Positions 17,568-26,666 of a stretch of DNA of 64,000 nucleotides are shown here, piece by piece; positions within the stretch are counted from its first letter, which is position 1; every line of letters starts with the position of its first letter. This stretch comes from CAVSJO01 sp963728445 (GTDB taxonomy: Bacteria > Gemmatimonadota > Gemmatimonadetes > Longimicrobiales > RSA9): assembly GCA_963728445.1 (NCBI GenBank), contig CAVSJO010000006.1:2046001-2110000 (forward strand), read 5' to 3'. The translations under genes were made by a program, and so were the position numbers. The notes beneath the pieces are model-generated. The model did not search any database and was not told the DNA's origin. It saw nothing but the letters and a program-made list of their open reading frames with translations.

Positions 17568-18596
17568 ATGACCCGCGATCTCCTGGAAGCGCTCGAGACC
17601 GTCGAGCGGGAGGCCCGGGAGGCCATCGGCGCCGCCTCCGACGAGGCGGCCGTCGAGGAGCTGCGCGTCCGCTATCTCGGCCGAAAGGAAGGCCGGATCA
17701 CGGGTGTGCTGAAGCGCCTCGGCAGTCTCCCGCCCGAGGCCCGACCCGAGGTCGGGGCGGCGGCCAACCGCGTGAAGGAAGCGGTGTCGGCGCTGCTCGA
17801 AGAGCGGGCGAGCGCCGTAGGCGACGTCGCCCGGCGTGAGTCCGGTCCTGACCTGACGCTCCCCGGCCGGGCCGTCTGGCGTGGCGCGAAGCACCCCGTC
17901 GTGCAGGTGATCGACGAGATCTGCGACGTCTTCCGGACCCTCGGCTTCGCCCGCGTGCGCGGGCCGGAGGCGGAGACGGAGTGGCACAACTTCGTGGCCC
18001 TGAACACCCCCCTCGACCACCCCGCCGCCGACGAGCACGACACGTTCTATCTCTCGGACGGGTTCCTGCTGCGCAGCCACACGTCGCCCGGCCAGATCCG
18101 GACGATGCAGACGCACGAGCCGCCGATCCGCGTGGTGATCCCGGGCATGTGCTACCGGCGCGACCCGTACGATGCGTCCCACGCGCCGGCCTTCGATCAG
18201 ATCGAGGGGCTCGCGGTGGACGAGGGGATCACGTTCGTCGACCTGCGGGCGACGCTGGCCGAGTTCGCGCGCCGATTCTTTGGCGAGAGCGCCCGCGTGC
18301 GCTTCCGGCCGTCGTACTTCCCGTTCACCGAGCCGAGTGCGGAGGTGGACGTGAGCTGCACGATCTGCGGCGGGTCCGGCTGCCCGACCTGCAAGGGCAC
18401 GGGCTGGATCGAGATCATGGGCGCCGGCATGGTGGACCCCGCGGTGCTGGAGAACGTGGGCTACGATCCCGAGCGCTACACCGGCTTCGCGTTCGGGATG
18501 GGACCCGGGCGAATCGCGATCCTGCGCTACGGGATCCCGGACATCCGGCTGTTCTACGAGTCGGACGTGCGCTTTCTCGAGCAGTTCCGGGGGTGA
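17568..18596 (+). CDS. pheS: Phenylalanine--tRNA ligase alpha subunit
   Basis: PheS carries the class II active site of the (alpha-beta)2 enzyme. The 342 residues contain the N-terminal coiled-coil tRNA-binding region, HPVVQVIDEI, the HTSPGQIRTM region, GMCYRRDPYDASHAPAF (motif 2 area) and FAFGMGPGRIAILRYG (motif 3). No ribosome site is visible before ATG 17568; TAGCAT six bases upstream could be a -10 box, so the message may be leaderless. A CxxC-CxxC knuckle (CTICGGSGCPTCKG) near residue 263 is a known PheS insertion. pheT follows directly. Confidence 0.97.
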   Translation: MTRDLLEALETVEREAREAIGAASDEAAVEELRVRYLGRKEGRITGVLKRLGSLPPEARPEVGAAANRVKEAVSALLEERASAVGDVARRESGPDLTLPGRAVWRGAKHPVVQVIDEICDVFRTLGFARVRGPEAETEWHNFVALNTPLDHPAADEHDTFYLSDGFLLRSHTSPGQIRTMQTHEPPIRVVIPGMCYRRDPYDASHAPAFDQIEGLAVDEGITFVDLRATLAEFARRFFGESARVRFRPSYFPFTEPSAEVDVSCTICGGSGCPTCKGTGWIEIMGAGMVDPAVLENVGYDPERYTGFAFGMGPGRIAILRYGIPDIRLFYESDVRFLEQFRG

Positions 18597-18597
18597 C

Positions 18598-21018
18598 GTG
18601 GACCTGAGCTACCGCTGGCTTCAGACCCTCGTCGACGGGCTGGACGCCTCCCCACAGGCGGTCTCGGACCGGCTGGCCGCCCTCGGCGCGCCCGTCGACG
18701 AGCTCGTTCCCCTGGGAGAGGGCCTGGGCGACATCGTCGTCGCCCGGGTGCTGGAGGCGGGGCCGCACCCGAACGCGGATCGCCTCTCCCTCTGTCGCGT
18801 GGACGCCGGCGGCGACGAGCCGCTCCCGGTGGTATGCGGCGCGCCGAACGTCCGCGCCGGCCACACGTACGCGTTCGCGCCCGTCGGCGCGTTCCTGCCC
18901 GACGGGACGAAGATCCGGAAGGCGAAGATCCGCGGCGAGTACAGCCAGGGCATGCTGTGCAGCGAGCGCGAGCTCGGGCTCGGGCGCGGACACGAGGGCA
19001 TCATGGAGCTGTCGGGCGGCGAGCCGGGCGAGCCCCTGGTGCCGTTCCTCGGCCTGGACGATGCCCGCATCGTCATCGACGTGACGCCGAACCGGCCCGA
19101 CCTGCTCTGCCACGCCGGCGTGGCCCGGGAGCTGGCGGCCGACGGACTCGGCACGCTCGCGCTGCCGACGGGCGCACAGGACCTGACTCTGCAGGCAGGC
19201 GAGGCTTCGGCGAGCACCGGCAGCGTCACCATCGGCATCGAGGTTCCGGACCTGTGCTTCCGCTACCTCGGCGCCGTGATCCGGGGTGTGACGATCGGCC
19301 CGTCCCCGGAGTGGCTGCGTGGCCGGCTGCGTGCGATCGGACAGCGTCCCATCAACAACGTGGTGGACGCGACGAACTTCGTCCTGCACGAGCTGGGGCA
19401 GCCGCTGCACGCGTTCGACCTGGCCCGTATCGGCGGCGCGCGCATCCGCGTTCGGCGGGCACAGGAAGGGGAGCGCATCACCACTCTGGACGGCGAGCAC
19501 CGCAAGCTGGACCCGTCGATGATGGTCATCGCCGATGCGGAGCGGCCGGTCGCCGTCGCGGGCGTCATGGGCGGCGAGGACTCGGAGGTGGGCCCTCAGA
19601 CGCGCGACGTGCTGCTCGAGTGCGCGCTCTTCGATGCCCACTCCGTCCGTTCCACGCGGCGGGCGCTGGGGCTCGTGACGGACGCCAGCTACCGCTACGA
19701 GCGCGGGGTCGACCCGGAGGGGATGGAGCGGGCGCTCCGGCGCGCAGTGGAACTCATCGTGGAGACCGCCGGCGGGGCGGCCGACCGCGACGTCGCCGAC
19801 GCCGTGGCCCGACCGTTCGAGGCCGGCGTCGTGCCGCTGCGCCCGTCGCGCGTGGAGAAGGTCCTGGGCGTGGCGATCCCGGCCGACACGATCGTCGAGC
19901 ACCTCGAGCCGCTCGGATTCCAGGCCGTGGGCCCGGGTACAGACGGCGGCGCGGGCGACGCAGACGGCGGCGCGGACGACGCGCTGCGTTTCCGCGTGCC
20001 GGGCGCACGCTCGTACGACGTGCTCCGCGAGGTCGATCTCATCGAGGAGGTCGCGAGGCGGCACGGGTACGAGCGCTTCCCGCAGGAGTTCCGGACGTTC
20101 CGGCCCGGGACCGTGCGGACCGACCCGATGGAGGACCTCGAGGCGCGCCTGCGTGACCTGCTCGTGGCTCGCGGGCTCTTCGAGGTGCACCTGGGCGGCT
20201 TCGCGCCGGCGGCGGAGGGCGACGTCGCCCTTCAGCTCCCGCTCTCCAGCGCGGAGAGCCATCTGCGGCGCGCGCTCCTGCCCGGACTGATCCACCGCGC
20301 GGAGCACAACTTCGCCCGGGGCGTCCGGGACGTGCGGCTGTTCGAGATCGGGACCGCCTTCGCGCCCGGGGACGGTGCGCCGCGGGAGACGCGACGGATC
20401 GCCGCGCTGCTGACCGGGGCCCGCGCGCCCGCCCACTGGTCGTCGGGCTCGGAGGACGTCGACGTGTGGGACTTGAAGGGGCTGCTCGCGGAGCTGGCCG
20501 GGGCGCTGGGCCTGCCGGCGCCGGAGCCGGCCGGGAAAGCCGGCGTGCCGGCGGAAATCGACCCCGGCTGGGCGCTGAGGGTGGGACCGGAGGACGGCGC
20601 TTCGGGGGTCGGCGGCCGGATCGCCGCCCGTGCGGTGGACGCGCCTCGCTGGGCGGGGCCCGCATGGGGACTGGAGATCGTCCTCGATCCTGAAATGGCC
20701 CGGCGCGCGGCGCCGACCTACGTGCCGGTGCCGGAGTACCCCGCCATCGAGCGGGATCTCGCGCTTCTGGTGCCCCGGGATCTGCCGAGCGGCACGGTTG
20801 AAGAGGGGGTGCGGGACGCGGCCGGTCCGCTGCTCGAGGCCGTGGACGTCTTCGACGTCTACACCGGCGCCGGCGTCGAGGAGGGCCGACGCAGCATCGC
20901 CTACCGGCTGCGGCTGCGCGCGCCGGATCGGACGCTCACGGACGAGGAGGCGGACCGCGCAGTGGCGCGGGTTCTGGAGCGCCTCCGGGAGAGGCACGAT
21001 GTCGAACGGCGGGAGTAG
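18598..21018 (+). CDS. pheT: Phenylalanine--tRNA ligase beta subunit
   Basis: The 806-residue beta subunit, of normal length, has the N-terminal OB-fold tRNA-binding domain (HPNADRLSLCRVD, CGAPNVRAG), the B3/B4 editing domain with RPINNVVDATNFVL, the B5 domain, the degenerate class II core and the C-terminal FDX-ACB domain (YPAIERDLALLVP). It begins with GTG one base after the pheS stop. It provides editing of Tyr-tRNA-Phe and tRNA anticodon contact. Its end overlaps a small coiled-coil gene by 20 bases. Confidence 0.97.
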   Translation: MDLSYRWLQTLVDGLDASPQAVSDRLAALGAPVDELVPLGEGLGDIVVARVLEAGPHPNADRLSLCRVDAGGDEPLPVVCGAPNVRAGHTYAFAPVGAFLPDGTKIRKAKIRGEYSQGMLCSERELGLGRGHEGIMELSGGEPGEPLVPFLGLDDARIVIDVTPNRPDLLCHAGVARELAADGLGTLALPTGAQDLTLQAGEASASTGSVTIGIEVPDLCFRYLGAVIRGVTIGPSPEWLRGRLRAIGQRPINNVVDATNFVLHELGQPLHAFDLARIGGARIRVRRAQEGERITTLDGEHRKLDPSMMVIADAERPVAVAGVMGGEDSEVGPQTRDVLLECALFDAHSVRSTRRALGLVTDASYRYERGVDPEGMERALRRAVELIVETAGGAADRDVADAVARPFEAGVVPLRPSRVEKVLGVAIPADTIVEHLEPLGFQAVGPGTDGGAGDADGGADDALRFRVPGARSYDVLREVDLIEEVARRHGYERFPQEFRTFRPGTVRTDPMEDLEARLRDLLVARGLFEVHLGGFAPAAEGDVALQLPLSSAESHLRRALLPGLIHRAEHNFARGVRDVRLFEIGTAFAPGDGAPRETRRIAALLTGARAPAHWSSGSEDVDVWDLKGLLAELAGALGLPAPEPAGKAGVPAEIDPGWALRVGPEDGASGVGGRIAARAVDAPRWAGPAWGLEIVLDPEMARRAAPTYVPVPEYPAIERDLALLVPRDLPSGTVEEGVRDAAGPLLEAVDVFDVYTGAGVEEGRRSIAYRLRLRAPDRTLTDEEADRAVARVLERLRERHDVERRE

Positions 21019-21307
21019 CGGCCGATCCGCGGGACCCGAGTGGGACCGACTCGAGCTCGCCGCCCGACGGCTGCTGAAGGAGTACACCGCGGCCCGCAGA
21101 CGGCTGGGGGAGGCGGAGTCGCGGGCGTCCCGGCTGGAGGAGACGCTGCGCCAGGTCTCCGAGGGGGCGGTCGACCCCGTTGCGATGCAGGCGCGGCTGC
21201 GCCGGGCCGAGGCGGAGAACCGGGAGCTGAAGGCCAGACTCCAGGAGGCGGACGACCGAGTGAAGCGGATGCTGGCCCGCCTCGATTTCCTTCAGGAGGA
21301 CCGATGA
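20999..21307 (+). CDS. Small coiled-coil protein between pheT and zapA (ZapB-like?)
   Basis: This 102-residue protein is nearly all helix, with heptad-like Leu/Ala spacing broken by a short VDPVAMQAR segment. It has no known catalytic motif. It overlaps pheT by 20 bases at its start and zapA by four (ATGA) at its end, so it is probably translated together with zapA. In other bacteria ZapA works with the coiled-coil protein ZapB at the Z ring; a ZapB-like role is inferred from the neighbour and fold only. Confidence 0.65.
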   Translation: MSNGGSSGRSAGPEWDRLELAARRLLKEYTAARRRLGEAESRASRLEETLRQVSEGAVDPVAMQARLRRAEAENRELKARLQEADDRVKRMLARLDFLQEDR

Positions 21308-21621
21308 GCGACGGAAGCAGGAGCACCGTCACGGTCGAGATCGCGGGCGAGCAGTACTCCATCCGCACGGAAGCCCCGCCGGACCACACGCGGGAGTGTG
21401 CGGCGCTGGTCGACCGGACGATTTCGGACATCCTGGGTCGCGGCGTGCTCATCGAGGAGCACAAAGCGGCGATCCTGGCAGCGCTCTCGATCGCCGACGA
21501 GCTGCTGAAGGCGCGCTCGGGCGCGGAGCGGACCCGGTCCACCTTCGCGGATCACGCGGCGAAGCTCGCCGGCGAGATGGAGAGCGCGCTGGTGCCGGAC
21601 GACCTTGCATCCGCTCCGTAG
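21304..21621 (+). CDS. zapA: Cell division protein ZapA
   Basis: ZapA binds FtsZ and bundles protofilaments at the division site. The 105-residue sequence has the family layout: an N-terminal beta strand pair (VTVEIAGEQYSIRTEAP), the helix around ALVDRTISDI, the conserved LAALSIADELL and a C-terminal coiled coil. It is translationally coupled to the coiled-coil gene upstream. In many bacteria a 6S RNA gene follows zapA; see the candidate RNA just downstream. Confidence 0.88.
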   Translation: MSDGSRSTVTVEIAGEQYSIRTEAPPDHTRECAALVDRTISDILGRGVLIEEHKAAILAALSIADELLKARSGAERTRSTFADHAAKLAGEMESALVPDDLASAP

Positions 21622-21629
21622 GGCCAGCT

Positions 21630-21737
21630 AGGTTGCCCCGAGGGCTGCCGCGCGGCCCATCGCCGTGCCGCATCCCCACATAGCGACATCACGAAGCCTG
21701 CCGCAAGGCGCCTGCGCGCGCCTTTTTCGGGGTGCAC
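21630..21737 (+). ncRNA. Candidate small RNA between zapA and rny, possibly 6S RNA
   Basis: The 116-base gap after zapA ends in a terminator (arms 21705-21711 and 21718-21724, then T's). TGCCCCGA at its start can pair with TCGGGGTGCA just before the rny start, closing a long-range structure around smaller hairpins. zapA-6S RNA is a conserved gene pair in Proteobacteria, which is the only reason to name 6S. The sequence could also be an rny leader. A covariance search is needed to decide. Confidence 0.35.
21705..21727 (+). terminator. Terminator before rny
   Basis: AAGGCGC (21705-21711) pairs with GCGCCTT (21718-21724), followed by a T run. It ends only 10 bases before the rny start codon, so it ends the zapA transcript or small RNA, or acts as an attenuator of rny. 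Confidence 0.65.
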
Positions 21738-23303
21738 ATGGGAACATGGATCGCAGTGGGCGCGGCAGCGGCCGTGCTCGTCGCGCTGGCCTATATGCTG
21801 GGGTGGCGGGTCGAACGATCCCGCCAGAGGCGAGCGCGTGCCACGGCGGAGGACGAGGCTGCACGCATCCGCGCCGCGGCGGAGGAAGACGCCGAGCGGG
21901 TCCGGAAGGCCGCCACGCTGGAAGGGAAGGAGGAGGCCTTCCGGGCGCGGGAGGAGTGGGAGAAGGAGGAGGTCCGGCGCCGCGAGGACCTGGAGCGACA
22001 GGAGCGGCGGCTCGAGGAACGGCAGGGCAACCTCGACCGGAAGCTGGACGATCTTGAGCGCCGGGAGCGGGACCTCCAGGAGCAGGACCGGCAGCTCGCC
22101 CAGCGCCGGCAGGATCTCGACGACGCTCTCGCCCGCCAGCAGCAGATCGAATCCGAGGCGCGCCGGAAGCTGGAGGTCCTCGCCGGCCTCAGCGCCGAGG
22201 ACGCGCGCAGGCAGCTCATCCAGCAGGTCGAGGAGCAGGCACGGGCCGAGGCCGCCAACACCATCCGGGAGATCCGGGAAAACGCCCGCAGGGACGCGGA
22301 GCGCGAAGCCCGAAACATCGTCTCCCTCGCCATCCAGCGCATCGCCGCCGACCACACCGCCGAGAGCGCGGTCTCCGTCGTTAGCCTCCCGTCCGACGAG
22401 ATGAAGGGCAGGATCATCGGGCGTGAGGGGCGGAACATCCGCGCCTTCGAGCAGGCCACCGGGATCGACGTCATCATCGACGACACACCGGAAGCCGTCA
22501 TCCTGTCCGGCTTCGACCCCGTTCGGCGGGAGACGGCGCGCATCGCGCTGGAGAAGCTCATCGCCGATGGGCGCATCCACCCCGGTCGCATCGAGGAGGT
22601 GGTGGGAAAGAGCGCGAAGGAGGTCGAGGAGGGCATGATCCAGGCGGCCGAGGAGCTCCTCTACGAGATGGGGGTCCACGGGGTGGCGCCGGAGATCGTG
22701 AAGGTGCTGGGCCGACTGAAGTTCCGCACGTCCTACGGCCAGAACCAGCTCCAGCACGCCCGGGAGGTGGCGATCCTCGCCGGCAACATGGCGTCGGAGC
22801 TGGGCCTCGACGCGACGATGGCCCGGCGCATGGCGCTGCTGCATGACGTGGGGAAGGGCATGACCCACGAGCACGAGGGCACCCACGTCGAGCTCGGCTG
22901 GAACCTGTGCTCGAAGTACAACGAGCCCGACCCGGTCCTGAACGCCATTCGTGCGCACCACGACGAGGAGCCGCACCGGTACCCGGAAACGTTCCTCGTC
23001 ACGGCCGCGGACGCCATCAGCGGGTCGCGCCCGGGTGCGCGGCGTGAGATGTTCGAGACGTACGTGAAGCGGCTGGAGAAGCTCGAGAACATCGCCCAGG
23101 GCTTCGAGGGGGTCGACCGCTGCTTCGCCATCCAGGCCGGGCGGGAGGTGCGTGTCATGGTCAACCCCGAGAAGCTGGACGACGCCGCCATGTCCCGGCT
23201 CAGCGAGGAGATCGCACGACGTCTGGAGGACGAGCTCCAGTATCCGGGCCAGATCAAGGTCGTCGTGATCCGGGAGACGCGGGCCGTGGACTTCGCACGC
23301 TGA
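21738..23303 (+). CDS. rny: Ribonuclease Y
   Basis: RNase Y is a membrane-anchored endoribonuclease that starts mRNA decay. The 521 residues show one N-terminal membrane helix (about 3-22), a long charged coiled coil to about 200, a KH domain (GRIIGREGRNIRAFEQATG), and an HD domain with HDVGKGMTHEHEG near residue 370. ATG 21738 is preferred to the in-frame GTG 21732 because GGGG lies upstream at better spacing. It overlaps folD by one base (TGATG). RNase Y in a GC-rich diderm suggests an RNA-decay system that need not depend on RNase E. Confidence 0.96.
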   Translation: MGTWIAVGAAAAVLVALAYMLGWRVERSRQRRARATAEDEAARIRAAAEEDAERVRKAATLEGKEEAFRAREEWEKEEVRRREDLERQERRLEERQGNLDRKLDDLERRERDLQEQDRQLAQRRQDLDDALARQQQIESEARRKLEVLAGLSAEDARRQLIQQVEEQARAEAANTIREIRENARRDAEREARNIVSLAIQRIAADHTAESAVSVVSLPSDEMKGRIIGREGRNIRAFEQATGIDVIIDDTPEAVILSGFDPVRRETARIALEKLIADGRIHPGRIEEVVGKSAKEVEEGMIQAAEELLYEMGVHGVAPEIVKVLGRLKFRTSYGQNQLQHAREVAILAGNMASELGLDATMARRMALLHDVGKGMTHEHEGTHVELGWNLCSKYNEPDPVLNAIRAHHDEEPHRYPETFLVTAADAISGSRPGARREMFETYVKRLEKLENIAQGFEGVDRCFAIQAGREVRVMVNPEKLDDAAMSRLSEEIARRLEDELQYPGQIKVVVIRETRAVDFAR

Positions 23304-24211
23304 TGACGAGAACAGGCATGGCGCAGATCATCGACGGCAGGGAGATCAGCCGGCAGATCCGGGAGGAGATCGCGGCGGAGACTGCGGCCTTCCGGGAGCG
23401 GACGGGCGCGCGGCCCGGACTCGCCACCGTGCTAGTCGGGGAGGACGCGGCGAGCCAGGTGTACGTCCGGATGAAGGGCCGCGCGGCCGACGCGCTGGGC
23501 TTCCACTCCCGTCAGATCACGCTGCCCGCGGAGACCTCCCACGAGGAGCTCCTGGCGCTGGTGGACGAGCTGAACGACGACGACGAAATCCACGGCATCC
23601 TGGTCCAGCTCCCGCTCCCGGATCAGATCGACGAGGCCGAGGTCATCGAGCGCATCCGCCCGGACAAGGACGTGGACGGCTTCCACCCCATCAACGTGGG
23701 GCGGCTCGCGACGGGCTCGACCGACGTGCTGGCGCCCTGCACCCCCGCGGGCGTCGTCGAGCTCCTGCTCCGCTCCGGGCACCGGCCACAGGGCAAGCGC
23801 GTGGTGATCGTCGGCCGCTCCAACATCGTCGGCCGCCCGCTGGCACTGCTGCTGCTGCGCCGGGGCGAGGCGGGAGACGCGACCGTGACGGTGGCGCACA
23901 GCCGCACGCCCGACCTCGCCGCGGTCACGCGAGAGGCGGACATCGTCGTCGCAGCGGTGGGGCAGCCCGGGCTCGTGACGGCGGACATGGTGCGGCCCGG
24001 CGCGGTCGTCATCGACGTGGGCACGAACCGGGTGGAGGACCCTTCCCTCGAGAAGGGGTACTACCTGTGCGGAGACGTGGACTTCGACGCGGTCTCCGAA
24101 GTCGCCGCGGCCATCACGCCGTCGCCCGGCGGCGTGGGCCCGATGACCATTACGATGCTGATGCGCAACACGCTGGAAGCCGCCCGCCGCCTGACGGGCG
24201 ACGTCGCCTGA
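23303..24211 (+). CDS. folD: Bifunctional methylene-THF dehydrogenase / methenyl-THF cyclohydrolase FolD
   Basis: FolD interconverts 5,10-methylene-, methenyl- and 10-formyl-tetrahydrofolate, feeding purine and fMet synthesis. The 302 residues have SQVYVRMKGRAADALG with the catalytic Lys near residue 55, VQLPLPDQID, PCTPAGVVELL, the nucleotide-binding GRSNIVGRPLA and the C-terminal TPSPGGVGPMT. ATG 23303 overlaps the rny stop; ATG 23318 (MAQIIDG) is an equally good start and matches the usual family N-terminus better. It lies in the rny-folD-xseA run. Confidence 0.97.
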   Translation: MTRTGMAQIIDGREISRQIREEIAAETAAFRERTGARPGLATVLVGEDAASQVYVRMKGRAADALGFHSRQITLPAETSHEELLALVDELNDDDEIHGILVQLPLPDQIDEAEVIERIRPDKDVDGFHPINVGRLATGSTDVLAPCTPAGVVELLLRSGHRPQGKRVVIVGRSNIVGRPLALLLLRRGEAGDATVTVAHSRTPDLAAVTREADIVVAAVGQPGLVTADMVRPGAVVIDVGTNRVEDPSLEKGYYLCGDVDFDAVSEVAAAITPSPGGVGPMTITMLMRNTLEAARRLTGDVA

Positions 24212-24215
24212 TTCC

Positions 24216-25460
24216 GTGCCGGACCTCTTTTCCGTGACCGGCCCCGCTCCCGGCGCCGGCCGGAGCGGCGACCCGGAGCGCGCGCTGTCCCCGTCCGAGG
24301 TGAACGCCATGGTGCGCCGCCTCCTCGAAGGCAGCGTCCCGCCCCTGTGGGTCGGCGGCGAGGTCACCGGCTGGAAGCGGCACCACTCCGGCCACTGCTA
24401 CTTCTCCCTCCGGGACGCCAGCTCCCAGCTGCGCTGCGTGATGTGGCGCTCCGACGCGCAGCGGCTCCCGACGGATCCGGAAGAGGGCATGAAGATCCGG
24501 GCCCTGGGCGGCCTGACCGTCTACGAGCGGCGCGGCGACTTCCAGATGATCGTGCGCCGTGTCGAGGCCGAGGGCGCCGACGGACTCTGGCGCCTCGCCT
24601 TCGAGCGGCTCCGGCGGCAGCTCGAGCAGGAAGGCCTCCTCGACGCCTCCCGCAAGCGGCGACTCCCTCGCTGCCCCCTCACCGTCGGCGTGGTGACGTC
24701 GCCCGTGGGCGCCGTCTTCCACGACATCCGGCACGTCGTCGAGCGGCGGGCGCCGTGGACGCGCCTGGTTCTCGCACCGGCGCGGGTCCAGGGCGACGGC
24801 GCCGCCGCCGAGATCGCGGCCGCCATCGGCCTGTTCGCCCGCGCCGGCGTCGCGGACGTGCTCATCGTCGGCCGCGGTGGCGGATCCGTCGAGGACCTCT
24901 GGCCGTTCAACGAGGAGGCGGTTGCCCGCGCCATCGCGGCCTGCCCGGTCCCCGTCGTCAGCGCCGTGGGACACGAGACGGACGTGACCATCGCGGACCT
25001 CGTCGCCGACGTCCGCGCACCGACGCCGTCGGCCGCCGCCGAGCTGGCGGTGCTCGACGGGGACGCGCTGCACCGCGAGCTGACCGGCTATGCGGACCGC
25101 CTCCGGCGCGGGCTGCGGGCCCGCCTCGACGATCGCCTGCGGCGGATGGACCGGCTGGCGGACCGCCTCGAGAGTCACACCCGCCGCATCGTCGACGCGC
25201 GTCGCCAGCGGATGCGGGTCGCCGCCGGCCGGCTCCACGCCCTCTCGCCCCTGGCGTCCCTGGAGCGCGGCTACGCCGTCGCGCGGGATGCTTCGGGGCA
25301 CGTGCTCCGGCGCGCCGCCGACCTCGCCCCCGGCACGGACTTCAGCCTGCGTGTCACCGACGCCGAAGTGCCCTGCAGGGTCACCGCCGAGTCCGCGCCC
25401 GTGTCCGCGGACGAGCGGCCCGCGGCGCGGGATCCGAAGCCCCCGTCCACGGGAGCGTGA
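24216..25460 (+). CDS. xseA: Exodeoxyribonuclease VII large subunit
   Basis: XseA and XseB form ExoVII, which digests single-stranded DNA from both ends. The 414-residue large subunit has the N-terminal OB-fold (LWVGGEVTGWKRHHSGHCYFSL), the GRGGGSVEDLWPFNEE motif near residue 225, the SAVGHETDVTIAD block, and a long helical C-terminal part that binds XseB. GTG 24216 follows the folD stop by four bases. The folD-xseA-xseB-ispA-dxs order is a widespread cluster. Confidence 0.97.
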   Translation: MPDLFSVTGPAPGAGRSGDPERALSPSEVNAMVRRLLEGSVPPLWVGGEVTGWKRHHSGHCYFSLRDASSQLRCVMWRSDAQRLPTDPEEGMKIRALGGLTVYERRGDFQMIVRRVEAEGADGLWRLAFERLRRQLEQEGLLDASRKRRLPRCPLTVGVVTSPVGAVFHDIRHVVERRAPWTRLVLAPARVQGDGAAAEIAAAIGLFARAGVADVLIVGRGGGSVEDLWPFNEEAVARAIAACPVPVVSAVGHETDVTIADLVADVRAPTPSAAAELAVLDGDALHRELTGYADRLRRGLRARLDDRLRRMDRLADRLESHTRRIVDARRQRMRVAAGRLHALSPLASLERGYAVARDASGHVLRRAADLAPGTDFSLRVTDAEVPCRVTAESAPVSADERPAARDPKPPSTGA

Positions 25461-25462
25461 AC

Positions 25463-25705
25463 ATGCCCGAGCCCGAGTCCCGCGAGGCCCCGGCCCTCGA
25501 GCAGCGCCTCGCCCGCATCGAGGCCATCGTGGAGCGCCTCGAGTCATCCGACCTCGACCTCGAGGAGGCGATGCGCCTGTTCGAGGAAGGGGTCGCGCAC
25601 CTGCGCGAGGCGCAGCGGGTCATCCGCGAGTCGGAGCTGCGCATCGAGCGGCTGCTGGACGACGGCGCCGGCGGCACGCTGCTGGAACCGGCCGACGGCG
25701 GGTGA
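25463..25705 (+). CDS. xseB: Exodeoxyribonuclease VII small subunit
   Basis: An 80-residue helical protein with the XseB core: LEQRLARIEAIVERLES, DLDLEEAMRLFEEG and a coiled C-terminal helix. Several copies wrap the long helix of XseA. It begins two bases after the xseA stop and ends in a GTGA overlap with ispA, so the three are one translational unit. Confidence 0.95.
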   Translation: MPEPESREAPALEQRLARIEAIVERLESSDLDLEEAMRLFEEGVAHLREAQRVIRESELRIERLLDDGAGGTLLEPADGG

Positions 25706-26655
25706 GCACTTCGGCCGCGGCGGCCGGTGGCGGGCTCGAGCGACGCCTCCAGACGGAGCGCGAGGCGACGGACGCGGCGCTCGCGGGGATCCTCGACCGG
25801 TACCTGGAGTCGGCGCCGGCCGACGTCGCCGAACCCGTACGCTACGCCATCGAGTCCCGCGGCAAGCGGCTTCGGCCCCTGCTCTGTCGGGCGGCGTGGC
25901 GGGCGGCGTGGCGCCGCGGAATCGGGACGCCGCGCGAGGCGCGGGACGCCGATCCCGCCGCCGTGGTGGACCTGTCGTGCTCCGTCGAGCTGATCCACGG
26001 CTACTCCCTCGTGCACGACGACCTGCCGTGCATGGACGACGCGCCGCTGCGGCGGGGGCGGCCCACGGTCCACCGCCGGTATGGCGCGGCCAGGGCGGCG
26101 CTCGCGGGCGCGGCATTGATCCCGCTGGCCTTCCGTGTGCTGGATGAAGGGGCGAGCCGTCTCGGACTGAAGGGCGGCCGCCGGGCAGCGCTGGCCCGGG
26201 AGCTGGCGATGGGGGCCGGCGCGGGCGGCATGGTCGGAGGCCAGGTCCGGGACCTGCAGGCGGAGGGGCGGGCGCTGGACCTCGCGGAGCTGGAGCGGGT
26301 GCACCGGGGCAAGACGGGTGCGCTGCTCGTGGCGTCGCTCCGGATCGGGGCTCGGGCGGCGGAAGCGGACGATGCAACCCTCGCCGCCCTCACGGCCTAC
26401 GGGGCGTCCGTCGGGCTTGCATTTCAGATCGCGGATGATCTATTGGACGTGACGGGGAGCCCGGCCGTAACGGGCAAGGTCCGGGGCGACGAAGTGCTGG
26501 AGAAATCGACGTTTCCGGCACTTCTCGGCGTGCATGGCGCCCGCGATCGCGCGGTCGCCGAGGCGCGAAGGGCCACCGACGTGCTGCGGAACGCCGGCCT
26601 GGAGGAACCCCTGCTGGACGCGCTCGCCCGCTACTCGGCCGAGCGCGATCGCTGA
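25702..26655 (+). CDS. ispA: Polyprenyl synthetase, farnesyl/geranyl diphosphate synthase type
   Basis: The enzyme condenses IPP with allylic diphosphates. In the 317 residues the first Asp-rich motif is HDDLPCMDDAPLRRG (DDxxxxD spacing as in IspA-type enzymes), the second is QIADDLLDVTG, with GKRLRPLL and a KTG region for diphosphate binding. GTG 25702 overlaps the xseB stop. Chain length cannot be read reliably from sequence alone; C15 or C20 product is likely. The C-terminus is the KSTFPALLGV segment followed by a short helix. It precedes dxs, the source of its substrates. Confidence 0.93.
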   Translation: MSTSAAAAGGGLERRLQTEREATDAALAGILDRYLESAPADVAEPVRYAIESRGKRLRPLLCRAAWRAAWRRGIGTPREARDADPAAVVDLSCSVELIHGYSLVHDDLPCMDDAPLRRGRPTVHRRYGAARAALAGAALIPLAFRVLDEGASRLGLKGGRRAALARELAMGAGAGGMVGGQVRDLQAEGRALDLAELERVHRGKTGALLVASLRIGARAAEADDATLAALTAYGASVGLAFQIADDLLDVTGSPAVTGKVRGDEVLEKSTFPALLGVHGARDRAVAEARRATDVLRNAGLEEPLLDALARYSAERDR

Positions 26656-26666
26656 AAGGAGGAGGT

